Part shown: positions 34,199 through 43,003 of the stretch, in pieces
Numbering within the stretch: the stretch's first letter is position 1
Layout of the letters: every line of letters starts with the position of its first letter
Assembly (NCBI RefSeq): GCF_900156505.1
Contig: NZ_FTPR01000001.1
Span: 1,240,001-1,304,000 of the forward strand
Direction: 5' to 3'
Source: Yoonia rosea
Lineage (GTDB): Bacteria; Pseudomonadota; Alphaproteobacteria; Rhodobacterales; Rhodobacteraceae
Length of the DNA: 64,000 nucleotides
Made by a program: the position numbers and the translations under genes
The notes under the pieces: generated by a model
What the model was told of the DNA's origin: nothing
Databases searched by the model: none
Seen by the model: the letters and a program-made list of their open reading frames with translations, nothing else

Positions 34199-35440
34199 AT
34201 GAAATTGACTTCAGTAGATGGATCAACACGGCAAAACGGGCACTTCAAACTGAAGCTGAAACTCCCCTATATCGTTATCTTCTTTTGTTTCGCGCTACTT
34301 GGATTACCAATTTCCGCCACTATCCCTGAACCACCCAGCACTATCCGCGACTTGGTAGTGGAAGAGACAACACCAGAACTGCTTGAGTATCTCGTATGGG
34401 GGGCGCTCTACACCTTTTCAGCCATTGTCATCTTGAAATATCTTCGGGCACTACGGACTATTTGGTTCGTCTTCGCACTACTCCCAACATTCTACTATGC
34501 GGCATCCATATTTCTGAGTAGCTACGTCAACTCGCCAGCGACAGAAGCGCTCCAATTGTTTGGCTCAACAGCCTTGGCCGCGATCGTCGCAAAAAGCTTA
34601 GTGAACAATTTTTCGGCTACAATTCAACTGATCCACCGTGCCACATTTTTGAATTTGTTATTGAATTTGGTGTTTATCGGTCTTGCGCCGGACCAGACCA
34701 TTGGTGACGATGGTCGTTGGTCGTCGCTTGTGGGAAACCCCAATTATCTTGCTAGTCTTGCGCTCTTGAACGTCTTCCTTCTGATGGTACTCTCGGTTTC
34801 CGGGGCGGCCAAAAGCAAATTTACAATTCTCTTTATGATCGTCCCAATTGCGATATTCATCGGAACCAGAAGTGCAACATCTAGCGCTGCACTCATCGTA
34901 GTTTTCTCTCTATTTGTGTTCTTCTCGTTAAGGCGCTTTGATCATGCGAGTACAGCAACAATCCAAGGAGGACTGCTCTTGGCGCTCATTCTTGTGATTG
35001 TTAGCCTAAACTTTTGGTTCACATTATTTCTAGAGGTTTTGGGTAAGGACATCACCCTAACGGGTAGAACAGCCATTTGGAGCGCCTCTCTCACAACACT
35101 ACCCGGGCACTTCTTGTTTGGACATGGCGTCAACGTCACAACGTTTGACGTTGGCGTAACGAATTGGCCGACGCATTTCCATAACGGAGCGCTACATCTC
35201 ATAATGTCTGTTGGCATGGTTGGCTTGATAGTCTTCTTATTACCACTTCTGGCGGGTCTGGTTGCCGCCAAGAACCTGAGAAACAGACCGCAAAGGTTCT
35301 TCATTTTGGGAAGCATAATCATCTTCCTTTTATTCAACACGACTGAGGTGAGCATTTTTGCTTGGAGGCATCCAATCTGGCTTCTGTATCTATCTGCAAT
35401 CCTTTCGATTGCATTTCTCAGGGTCCGTTTGTTGAAATGA
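34199..35440 (+). CDS. O-antigen polymerase/ligase-like membrane protein (Wzy type)
   Basis: This 413-residue protein has ten or more hydrophobic segments and a large periplasmic-type loop containing GRTAIWSASLTTLPGHFLFGHGVN, the Wzy_C-like signature of O-antigen ligases and polymerases. GNPNYLASLALLNVFL lies upstream of it. By eye the DNA is distinctly richer in A and T, and in rarer codons (tta, ata, aga), than the flanking genes, suggesting later acquisition. It overlaps the following glycosyltransferase by ATGA (35437-35440). With the flippase it would polymerise repeat units. Confidence 0.82.
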   Translation: MKLTSVDGSTRQNGHFKLKLKLPYIVIFFCFALLGLPISATIPEPPSTIRDLVVEETTPELLEYLVWGALYTFSAIVILKYLRALRTIWFVFALLPTFYYAASIFLSSYVNSPATEALQLFGSTALAAIVAKSLVNNFSATIQLIHRATFLNLLLNLVFIGLAPDQTIGDDGRWSSLVGNPNYLASLALLNVFLLMVLSVSGAAKSKFTILFMIVPIAIFIGTRSATSSAALIVVFSLFVFFSLRRFDHASTATIQGGLLLALILVIVSLNFWFTLFLEVLGKDITLTGRTAIWSASLTTLPGHFLFGHGVNVTTFDVGVTNWPTHFHNGALHLIMSVGMVGLIVFLLPLLAGLVAAKNLRNRPQRFFILGSIIIFLLFNTTEVSIFAWRHPIWLLYLSAILSIAFLRVRLLK

Positions 35441-36567
35441 ACAAAGCCATCACGCCAACAGTCTCGATCATTCAGCGTCGGCTGACCCATTACCGGGTTC
35501 CGTTTTTTGTTGCCTTGCGCGAAAGCCTCGCGGAGGCTGGGATCAAGCTCCGCCTGTTGCACGGACAAGGCACGTCGCAAGAGACCGCCAAGGCCGATGA
35601 GGGAAATATCTCATGGGCAGAGCCACTGGAGACCCGCTATTTGGCGGGTGAGCGACTTTGTTGGCAGCCCTTTGCAAAGCAGGTCGCCGGGAGTGCCTTG
35701 GTGATTGTGACACAGGAAAATGCCCTGCTGGCGAACCATCTCGCGCTTATCAAGCGACCGGCACCCAGATTGGCGTTCTGGGGGCATGGTGCGAATTTTC
35801 AGGGAAACAGCCAGTCCCTGCGTGAGCGCTACAAACGGTGGAGCACAGGCCGCGTGGATTGGTACTTTGGATATACGCGCAAGAGTGTCGAACTGGTCAA
35901 GGCAGCTGGATTTGACGAGGCGCGCATCACCCAGCTGGATAATGCCGTCGACACAGACGCGCTCAAGCGTGATCTTGCGGCGGTCAAGACAAGCGATATT
36001 GATAAGCTGCGGATGCATTTCGGGCTGGAGACCGGACCGACAGCATTGTTCCTGGGATCACTTTACGGGCACAAGAGGCTCGACTTTCTGATCGCCGCCG
36101 CCGCAGAGTTGCGTGCGCAAATTCCCGGCTTTCAGCTTCTTATTGCGGGTGACGGGCCGCAGCGCGCAAAGGTCGAAAGTGCTGCATCAAAGTACCACTG
36201 GATACACCCGTGTGGCGCCCTGAAAGGCATGGATAAGGCCTGCGTTATGAGGCTTGCAAAGATCAACATGAACCCGGGTCTCGTCGGGTTGGGCCTTCTT
36301 GACAGCTTTGCGGCCGCGTTGCCCCTTGTGACGACAGACTGCGGTTTACACAGCCCCGAGATCGCCTATCTGGACGCGCGCAATGGCGTCATCTCACCAG
36401 ACAATCTGGAGGCCTATGTCGCTGCTTGCAAAGCTCTTTTGACCGATGACGACGCGCATCAGCAATTGGCAAACGGATGCCGGATTGCGGCGGAACGGTA
36501 CACACTTTCCAACATGGTGCGGAATTTTACGCATGGTGTGGTGCAAGCACTGGAATTACCGCGTTGA
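35437..36567 (+). CDS. GT4-type glycosyltransferase
   Basis: This 376-residue GT-B enzyme starts at the ATG overlapping the Wzy stop; the frame extends upstream but only inside that gene. The N-terminal lobe has QRRLTHYRVPFF and FWGHGAN. The C-terminal lobe has ALFLGSLYGHKRLDFLIAAA and LIAGDGPQRAKVE, with GLGLLDSFAAALPLVTTD at the donor site in place of the common E-x7-E. It probably adds one sugar of the exopolysaccharide repeat on the inner face of the inner membrane. Donor and linkage cannot be read. It ends four bases into the next gene. Confidence 0.87.
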   Translation: MNKAITPTVSIIQRRLTHYRVPFFVALRESLAEAGIKLRLLHGQGTSQETAKADEGNISWAEPLETRYLAGERLCWQPFAKQVAGSALVIVTQENALLANHLALIKRPAPRLAFWGHGANFQGNSQSLRERYKRWSTGRVDWYFGYTRKSVELVKAAGFDEARITQLDNAVDTDALKRDLAAVKTSDIDKLRMHFGLETGPTALFLGSLYGHKRLDFLIAAAAELRAQIPGFQLLIAGDGPQRAKVESAASKYHWIHPCGALKGMDKACVMRLAKINMNPGLVGLGLLDSFAAALPLVTTDCGLHSPEIAYLDARNGVISPDNLEAYVAACKALLTDDDAHQQLANGCRIAAERYTLSNMVRNFTHGVVQALELPR

Positions 36568-37760
36568 AAATCCTCATGGTTCACAACCACTATGGATCGG
36601 CCGCCCCATCAGGGGAAAACACTGTCTTTGCGCTTGAACGGGATCTGCTGCGGCGTAACGGCCACGACGTGGAAACGCTAGAGCGCTTCAGCGATACGTT
36701 GCGTTCGTGGGGTGCCGCAGGGGCGATTGCAGGCGCTGCAATGACGCCGTGGAACCCGCTTGCCGCGCGGGCCATGGTAAAGGCCATGACGAAATTCCGG
36801 CCCGATGTCGTGCACGCTCATAATACATTCCCGATGATTTCACCGTCCGTTTTTGCAGCCGCGAAAGGTGCTGCGCGCGTGCTGACGCTGCACAACTACC
36901 GCTTACTGTGCCCTGCCGCGATTCCGATGCGCCAAGGTGAGACCTGTACCGAATGCATTGACCAAAAGAGCGTTGTTCCCGCGATGCGCCATGGTTGCTA
37001 TCGCGGCAGCCGGCTGGCGACCCTCCCCCTTGCGGCCAATATTGCGCTCAACCGCTGGCGCGGGACATGGCAACGAGATGTTGAGGCATTCATCGCGCTT
37101 TCCGATTTCCAACGCAATCTCATGGCGCATGCGGCACTGCCAAAAGAGCGCATTTTCATCAAGCCCAATTTCTATCCCGGAACGCCAGAACCATCCAAGT
37201 TTGAAGACAGGCCCCGAAAAGTCGTCTTCGCTGGTCGGCTTAGTCCGGAAAAAGGTGTGCGTGATCTGATCGATGCCTGGCTCGCCTGGGGTGAGGATGC
37301 CCCGGAGCTCAGAATTATAGGTCATGGCCCGTTGTGGAGCGAACTTACGGACAGGGCCGCAGGAGCCGGCAATATTTCGTTTCTGGGGCAAGTCGACTCT
37401 CAGACAGCAGAAGCAGAGATCGGATCAGCGCGTTTGCTGATCTTGCCATCTCGCTGGTTCGAAGGCTTCCCTCTGGTCTTGCGCGAGGCATTCGCGCTCG
37501 GCACGCCAATCGCTGTTTCCAACAAGGGCCCCCTGCCTGAGATTGCCGCTCAGGCTGATGGTCTCGTCTTTGATGCAAACAATCCCAAAGAGCTTTATGA
37601 AAAGGTCAGCGCGCGCTGGAGTCAGAGTGATCGCCTTGCTGCGATGGCAAGGTCATCCAGTTTCGCCTATGAGGCAAAATATTCAGAAAGAGAGAACCTA
37701 GCGATGCTGATTGATATCTACGAAAAAGCAGTCGGCGCAGCAAAAGCTGGGCAACACTGA
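36564..37760 (+). CDS. GT4-type glycosyltransferase, TTG start
   Basis: This GT-B enzyme of about 398 residues has an N-terminus that reads KILMVHNHYGSAAPSGEN, the classic first strand of GT4 enzymes. It fits a TTG start at 36564 overlapping the previous stop; the next ATG (36576) would cut into the strand. HAHNTFPMISPSVF and RVLTLHNYRLLCP follow. The second lobe has VVFAGRLSPEKGVRDLIDAW and the donor-binding EGFPLVLREAF (E-x7-E). It acts in repeat-unit assembly. Its stop overlaps the start of the WecG/TagA-type gene at 37760. Confidence 0.88.
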   Translation: MKILMVHNHYGSAAPSGENTVFALERDLLRRNGHDVETLERFSDTLRSWGAAGAIAGAAMTPWNPLAARAMVKAMTKFRPDVVHAHNTFPMISPSVFAAAKGAARVLTLHNYRLLCPAAIPMRQGETCTECIDQKSVVPAMRHGCYRGSRLATLPLAANIALNRWRGTWQRDVEAFIALSDFQRNLMAHAALPKERIFIKPNFYPGTPEPSKFEDRPRKVVFAGRLSPEKGVRDLIDAWLAWGEDAPELRIIGHGPLWSELTDRAAGAGNISFLGQVDSQTAEAEIGSARLLILPSRWFEGFPLVLREAFALGTPIAVSNKGPLPEIAAQADGLVFDANNPKELYEKVSARWSQSDRLAAMARSSSFAYEAKYSERENLAMLIDIYEKAVGAAKAGQH

Positions 37761-38530
37761 TGTCGACTGTGGAAATACTCGGCTATCGCGTTCAAGCTTC
37801 TGAAGGGGCCGAATGCATACAGGCAATCCGAAAGTTCCTGCCCCTGGATCAACGGGACTGCGTATGGCTGGCGTGCATCAACCCACACTCTTATGCGCTT
37901 GCGCGTAAGGATGCCCAATTCCGCAGTGCGCTGCGATCGGCGCAGTGGCTTGTCCCCGACGGCGTTGGCATCGTGATCGCAAGTCGTCTCTTGGGAAGAC
38001 CCGTTCAAGAGCGAATTACAGGGTTTGAAGTATTCGACAGCGTAATGCGTGAACTGAACCGTCACGGAGGAAGCGTGTTCTTTCTTGGCAGCACCGAAGA
38101 AACGCTCAGGCGGATTGCAGATAAATTGCCAAAGGACTATCCGAACGTGCGACTGGCCGGCACGTATTCTCCGCCTTTCAAAGCAGAATTCTCAGCGGCA
38201 GAGAATGCAGACATGATTGAAGCGGTGCAGCGTTCTGAAGCCGATGTGCTTTGGGTTGGCATGACCGCGCCGAAACAAGAGTTGTGGCTTGCGAAAAACC
38301 AACACTATCTTCCAGTCAAATTTGCCGGGGCTATTGGTGCGGTATTTGACTTTTATACAGGTAATGTAAAACGCTCTCATCCATTTTTTCAGAGGTTTGG
38401 TCTGGAATGGCTGCCCCGCCTTCTTCAACAACCAAGACGACTATGGAAGCGAATGTTTATCTCGGCTCCCATATTTCTATTCGACGTTATTCAAGACAAG
38501 ATCGGATGTCGCAGTCGTAATGACCGGTAA
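37760..38530 (+). CDS. WecG/TagA/CpsF family glycosyltransferase (GT26)
   Basis: This 256-residue enzyme has the family core ACINPHSYALARKDAQFR, VPDGVGIVIASRLLGRP, RITGFEVFDSVM and VFFLGSTEETLRRIA, followed by LWVGMTAPKQELW and GAIGAVFDFYTGNVKRSHPFFQRFGLEW split by short variable parts. Members transfer N-acetylmannosamine or its uronic acid, or related sugars, to lipid-linked GlcNAc. A WecA-like enzyme that would make that acceptor is encoded at 56723-57838 in the same locus. It is the last gene of this rightward run, ending before a convergent gap. Confidence 0.9.
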   Translation: MSTVEILGYRVQASEGAECIQAIRKFLPLDQRDCVWLACINPHSYALARKDAQFRSALRSAQWLVPDGVGIVIASRLLGRPVQERITGFEVFDSVMRELNRHGGSVFFLGSTEETLRRIADKLPKDYPNVRLAGTYSPPFKAEFSAAENADMIEAVQRSEADVLWVGMTAPKQELWLAKNQHYLPVKFAGAIGAVFDFYTGNVKRSHPFFQRFGLEWLPRLLQQPRRLWKRMFISAPIFLFDVIQDKIGCRSRNDR

Positions 38531-38835
38531 TGCGTCACAGGGTCTTGTCCAGACACATGGGCATACGCCAGAATAGAAACGACAACTTGCAAATTTTTGC
38601 GTTTTTTAGCTATGCGGTCTTGCATGGCCCCGACCATGATTACCCATCTTTCATCTCGCGCTAATCAAGTATTGCGTCATGAAGTCTTGGACGAAACGTG
38701 GCTGTGTCTTGCAACGTTAAAATAGTCTTCATCACCACTGATATTCCTATCTTAACGGGCAAGCTATCCATCACCAGCCACAAGACCAGATCAAACACCG
38801 ATACCGCGCAGTGGCTTCCCTTCATATCGGTGTTT
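38531..38835. other. Convergent intergenic region with an 11-base inverted repeat
   Basis: This 305-base gap lies between the ends of the WecG-type and the second polymerase-like genes. At its right edge AAACACCGATA (38793-38803) and TATCGGTGTTT (38825-38835) form a perfect 11-base inverted repeat with a 21-base loop. The repeat directly abuts the polymerase stop codon and has a TTTT run on the plus strand, so it may end transcription from one or both sides. I see no gene in the remainder. Confidence 0.5.
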
Positions 38836-40095
38836 TCAGATGCTTGACTTTGAGGACCGGTGACCAAGAATAACGCCGAATGATACTGCGAAAAGAAGCA
38901 AAGGAAACGTTCTGGCGTATGGTCCGGACAGCATGCTGTACGCCAAAAGGGTCGTCACGACGCAAAATAGGGCTGCAATATATTCATCATTTACGCGCCG
39001 GAAATAATCAAAGGCCTTGGCCCATAGCATGACCCCAAACAGCATCACTGCGGTTCCCACAATGACACCAAATCCAAGCCAGAGGTCCAATACGAAGTTG
39101 TGCGCGCTGCCGTGTGTTAAGCCCGCCATGCTTTTGTGAGGCAAATACCCATATCCGGTGAATGGGCGCTCTGCTATATATTGAATAACGTTCTGCCAGA
39201 TGACGGTACGACCCGTGGTCGCGGCGTTGATGCCATCTGCCTCAAGAGTTTGACCAATTCTCGCAAAGATGCCGTATGATTCACCGGGTAGGTACAATAA
39301 GTACGAAAGCACAGCGCCTATCACGACAGAGAGAAAAACAGGCAGAATGCGCTTCATATTCTTTTGATTGCAAAAATATAGAATAAGTAGGACAGCTATC
39401 AGGAATGAGATCACGCCCCCCCGAGAGCCGCTCCAAAACAGCGTCATTGACGCAATTACAGTCAAAAGTAAGAAGATCGGACTGATGCTTTTGTCCGGCT
39501 GCGTCATGACATAAGTCACCAACAACGAGAGAGAAATTGTGGAAACCCAGCCGACAGGTCGCGGATTTTCATAGCCGTAAAGTATCGTATTCGGGCCAAA
39601 CTCGGCGGACAGCTCGGCGAAGCGTTGAGGATCAATCTGTACGAGCAGCAACGGCACAACAGCAAGCGCGGCTGCAGCGACAAGAACTTGAAATACCTTT
39701 TTTGCATTGATGATGCCGTCTCTGGCGGAAACGTAAAACAGCACGGTAACAAGCGTTGTCCCGAAGAGTGAGACCAGTCCGTACATCGGGTAGAACAGAT
39801 CTTGCGCCGACAATATCGTAAACAAAAATGCGTAAATGAAAAACACAAGTATGCATCGCAGGACAAGTTTCTCATTGCGCGATTTCATCAATAATACAGG
39901 CACAATGAGAAAAGGCATGCACGTCAGAATGAAAGCGTAGGCCGTCATTGTGACTGTCCAGCTCGCGCCTCTCGTCTCGCTCGTGAAAAAGTCGAAGACG
40001 GGTGAAAAGAGCATGTTGAGCGGGATAAACACAAGCACCAGTAAGCACAGAGGCCCGAGTAGTCTGTGCGGTGTAAAGGTTGTTGAGTTCTTCAT
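38836..40095 (-). CDS. O-antigen ligase family membrane protein (second Wzy/WaaL-like)
   Basis: This protein has about 419 residues from the ATG at 40093-40095; the frame continues upstream but the extra part is not membrane-like. It has about eleven hydrophobic segments and, in the large loop, GRTVIWQNVIQYIAERPFTGYGY, the Wzy_C signature. GSAHNFVLDLWLGFGVIVG follows, as in O-antigen ligases. It is the second protein of this type in the locus, the other being at 34199. One may polymerise and the other ligate or polymerise another glycan. It follows Wzc with a 265-base gap. Confidence 0.82.
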   Translation of the reverse strand: MKNSTTFTPHRLLGPLCLLVLVFIPLNMLFSPVFDFFTSETRGASWTVTMTAYAFILTCMPFLIVPVLLMKSRNEKLVLRCILVFFIYAFLFTILSAQDLFYPMYGLVSLFGTTLVTVLFYVSARDGIINAKKVFQVLVAAAALAVVPLLLVQIDPQRFAELSAEFGPNTILYGYENPRPVGWVSTISLSLLVTYVMTQPDKSISPIFLLLTVIASMTLFWSGSRGGVISFLIAVLLILYFCNQKNMKRILPVFLSVVIGAVLSYLLYLPGESYGIFARIGQTLEADGINAATTGRTVIWQNVIQYIAERPFTGYGYLPHKSMAGLTHGSAHNFVLDLWLGFGVIVGTAVMLFGVMLWAKAFDYFRRVNDEYIAALFCVVTTLLAYSMLSGPYARTFPLLLFAVSFGVILGHRSSKSSI

Positions 40096-40360
40096 AGAAA
40101 ATAACGAGACTTTCGTGACTGCCTGCATCAAGCGTGCGTGCGCATGTTGCGCAGTCCCCGCTTGCAACTCAACCCCTTGCAATGCCTCGGGCAAATAAAT
40201 TCCAGCACCGCTCTACGCCATCGCTTTTCGAGAGTGAGTGGTTGTATCCGAACGCATCACCCCGTGATGACGCAAAATCGCGCAGGCGCCCGCCTGTTGG
40301 GTCTCAACTGCGGTGGATAGGAAGTTCGCGCGTGATCCACCGGCAACCCTGACACTGTCT

Positions 40361-42550
40361 TCAGTCACCCTGCTGGTAGCTATAGCGCGCATTGTAAGCG
40401 TAGCTGTATCCGCCGCGCCCGCGCGCGCGCTTTGGATCAAAGTCATTGAGGATCGCGCCCGAGAGCTTCACACCTGCATTCTCAAGCATCTTTTTCATAG
40501 CCATGACTTCTCCGGGATGCGTCTGACCGAAACGGGTGACAGCAATCACTGCACCAGCGGCGCGGCCGATGACAGCAGGATCTGTAACGGCCAACACAGG
40601 TGGCGCATCAATGATGATCAGGTCAAAGTCTCCATCGAGGGTCTTGATCAGATTGGACAGATCCTCCCGCATCAACAATTCGGAGGGATTGGGTGGAAAA
40701 GGGCCACTTGAGAGAACTGTGAGGTTTTCCACACGCGTGGCGGTGAGCGCTGACGCGAGATCGACCTCGCCCGAGAGCACGTTGGCAAGACCAGGATGGG
40801 CTCTGGAGATATCAAAATACTTTCGCTGCTGACCGCGGCGCATGTCGGCATCAACAAGGCAAACTTTCTGCCCCGACTGTGCAGCGACCACGGCAAAGTT
40901 AGCCGAGATGAAGCTCTTTCCAACTCCGGGTGCAGGACCGGTGAAGACAACGGAACGCGTCTCGGCATCAAGCATACCAAAGTGCAATCCCGTCCGCAGA
41001 GATCGCAAACCCTCAACAAAGAGGTCCTGTGGCGTGTCGAGCGCAACGAGGGGATGGGTCTTTCTTACCTTCATCGATTTCAGCGCCGATGCTTGTCGGT
41101 TGAGTGTTGCAAAAACTGGGAGGCCCATGGCTTCAAGGTCCTGACTGCCATCAACAGTTTTCCGCAGATAGCTTTGTGCCAAGACGTAGCCCGCCCCGAC
41201 AAGCAGACCAAAGAGGCCGGCAAGCGCAAGAATGATAGCCTTGCGCGGTGCCGCGGGCTCTTGCGGCGCGCGCGCGGTGTCCACAATGCGGACGTTTCCG
41301 ATATTGCTTGCCCTCAGAACCCGTAATTCCTGCGCGCGATTGCGTAGCTGCACAAAGACTTCCCGCGCAAGTTCGAGATCCTGGGTCAGGTTCAGCACTT
41401 CGCGCTGTGTGGCAGGCAATGCGCGCACTTCCTCGCGCAAACTGGAAAGACGCTCTTCGATCCGCGTTCTATTGGCGAGTAGTCTCTGATACTCTGGGTG
41501 GTTCGGCGTGTAACGTTCTGCGATTTCTTCTTCCAGACCAGCGAGATCGATAAGCTCGGTTTCAAGGGCACGAATTTGGGTCAGAAGCGCTTCGCCTTCC
41601 GCCCCGAGGGCGACTGTTTCTTCTTCCTCACGGAAACTGGCGAGTGCTGCCTCTGCCTCTTCCACGGTCTCGCGTGCGGCGGGCAACTGGCTTTCGACAA
41701 ACGCGAGGCTGCTTTCGGCCTCTGCAGCACTCCGGTCCGCATTCTGCGCCAGATAAGCTTGTGCAATTGCATCGAGTGTCCGGCGTGCTGTCTCTGGCGA
41801 CCCGGCTTCGTAGGTCATGCGCAAAATGCCGGAATTGCGACCTTGCTCCGAGATACTAAGACTGTCTGTCACACGTTCGATCGCTTCTAGCTCGGGCAGT
41901 TGCTCCAAGACAAAAATGCGCCCTGGCTCTGCCACAAGGGCGCCGACCCGCAGCGAGAACCCGATATCTTCAGCAAGCACAGGCGCGCCAACCTGCCCCT
42001 GCAACTCCTGTCCGTTAGGGAGTGTCAGAACAAAGCGGCCCTGCCCCTCCGACATGAGGTAGATCTCCTCCCCTAGCCAAGCGGGAGGAACGTCAAGAAG
42101 GTCAAGACGAATAGCGTCGCCCGGACGCGCAAATCGCGTCAGGAAATCCCACCGGGGGATTGGAATATCTTGCGTCGCAAGCAGGTGTCCGACCAGTGGC
42201 GCCGGGACTGGTTTGGCGTCCCAATCGAGGTTGAGGCGGGAAATGGCACGACCGACCACCATGCGGGACCTGATGATCTCGATCTCGGTGACGGCGCGCG
42301 GGCTGTCCCCTGACAGGTCAGCAAGACCATCGGGCAGACCAAGCGTGTTTGCTTTCTCCTCGAGCTGTAGCAGCCCGTCAGCTTGATACGTCGGCGGTGT
42401 GTTGAAGATGTAAAAAAGGCCAGCCAGAGCACCCAAAAGGAAAAAGGCCAGAATCCTGAATTTGCCCGCCCAAAGCCGCCCGAAAAGATCGACAAGGTCA
42501 ATTTCGTCGTCCCGGTTCGCGTCACTTTGGGTTTGCAGCTGTTCGGTCAC
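40361..42550 (-). CDS. wzc: Polysaccharide co-polymerase/tyrosine autokinase (Wzc family)
   Basis: This 729-residue inner-membrane protein has an N-terminal Wzz domain flanked by membrane helices (about 33-55 and 435-455), with a long coiled-coil region between (roughly 270-400). The cytoplasmic BY-kinase domain has Walker A GPAPGVGKSF, Walker A' VCLVDADMRRG and Walker B LIIIDAPPVL. A tyrosine-rich tail (GGYSYAYNARYSYQQ) would be the autophosphorylation cluster. It controls chain length and export with Wza. Three bases separate it from the phosphatase gene upstream, its natural partner. Confidence 0.93.
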   Translation of the reverse strand: MTEQLQTQSDANRDDEIDLVDLFGRLWAGKFRILAFFLLGALAGLFYIFNTPPTYQADGLLQLEEKANTLGLPDGLADLSGDSPRAVTEIEIIRSRMVVGRAISRLNLDWDAKPVPAPLVGHLLATQDIPIPRWDFLTRFARPGDAIRLDLLDVPPAWLGEEIYLMSEGQGRFVLTLPNGQELQGQVGAPVLAEDIGFSLRVGALVAEPGRIFVLEQLPELEAIERVTDSLSISEQGRNSGILRMTYEAGSPETARRTLDAIAQAYLAQNADRSAAEAESSLAFVESQLPAARETVEEAEAALASFREEEETVALGAEGEALLTQIRALETELIDLAGLEEEIAERYTPNHPEYQRLLANRTRIEERLSSLREEVRALPATQREVLNLTQDLELAREVFVQLRNRAQELRVLRASNIGNVRIVDTARAPQEPAAPRKAIILALAGLFGLLVGAGYVLAQSYLRKTVDGSQDLEAMGLPVFATLNRQASALKSMKVRKTHPLVALDTPQDLFVEGLRSLRTGLHFGMLDAETRSVVFTGPAPGVGKSFISANFAVVAAQSGQKVCLVDADMRRGQQRKYFDISRAHPGLANVLSGEVDLASALTATRVENLTVLSSGPFPPNPSELLMREDLSNLIKTLDGDFDLIIIDAPPVLAVTDPAVIGRAAGAVIAVTRFGQTHPGEVMAMKKMLENAGVKLSGAILNDFDPKRARGRGGYSYAYNARYSYQQGD

Positions 42551-42553
42551 CGG

Positions 42554-42997
42554 TCACTCCACAGTCTTGGGCGACAGGCGTGCCACCCAGGCCGTCGTGG
42601 CCTCTTGTATAAGCGCGAAGACAAATTCGTGAAATTCCCTGCTCTTGCGATAGGGATCAGGGATGTCCGCGTCCCCTGTCCAGCGGGTCAGGCGCATGAC
42701 GCGTCCTGAGAGCTCCGGTGCGATCCGCTCGATCTCGCGCTTGTGACCTGCTTCCAATACCAAGATGAGGTCATGCTGCTCGCCAATTTCACGCGTGAAT
42801 TGTCGCGCCACATGCGCACCCACGTCAATGCCAGCGGCCTCTGCGATCGCACGCGCCGTGGGGTCAACATCATGTCCAACGACCGCTCCTATTCCGGCAG
42901 AGGCAGCGCTGTGATCGGGCAGATGCGCGCGCAAGATCGCTTCTGCGACCGGAGAACGGCAGATATTGCCCACGCAAACAGTCAGAATACTCTTCAT
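42554..42997 (-). CDS. wzb: Low-molecular-weight protein-tyrosine phosphatase (Wzb type)
   Basis: This 147-residue LMW-PTP has the active-site loop CVGNICRS (C-x5-R) at residues 8-14 and the catalytic aspartate in IPDPYRKS near residue 115. It is the standard length of Wzb. It dephosphorylates the tyrosine tail of Wzc, whose gene follows directly, and so cycles polysaccharide assembly. The Wza gene precedes it with six bases between, giving the wza-wzb-wzc order seen in group 1 capsule loci. Confidence 0.93.
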   Translation of the reverse strand: MKSILTVCVGNICRSPVAEAILRAHLPDHSAASAGIGAVVGHDVDPTARAIAEAAGIDVGAHVARQFTREIGEQHDLILVLEAGHKREIERIAPELSGRVMRLTRWTGDADIPDPYRKSREFHEFVFALIQEATTAWVARLSPKTVE

Positions 42998-43003
42998 TTC
43001 GGA

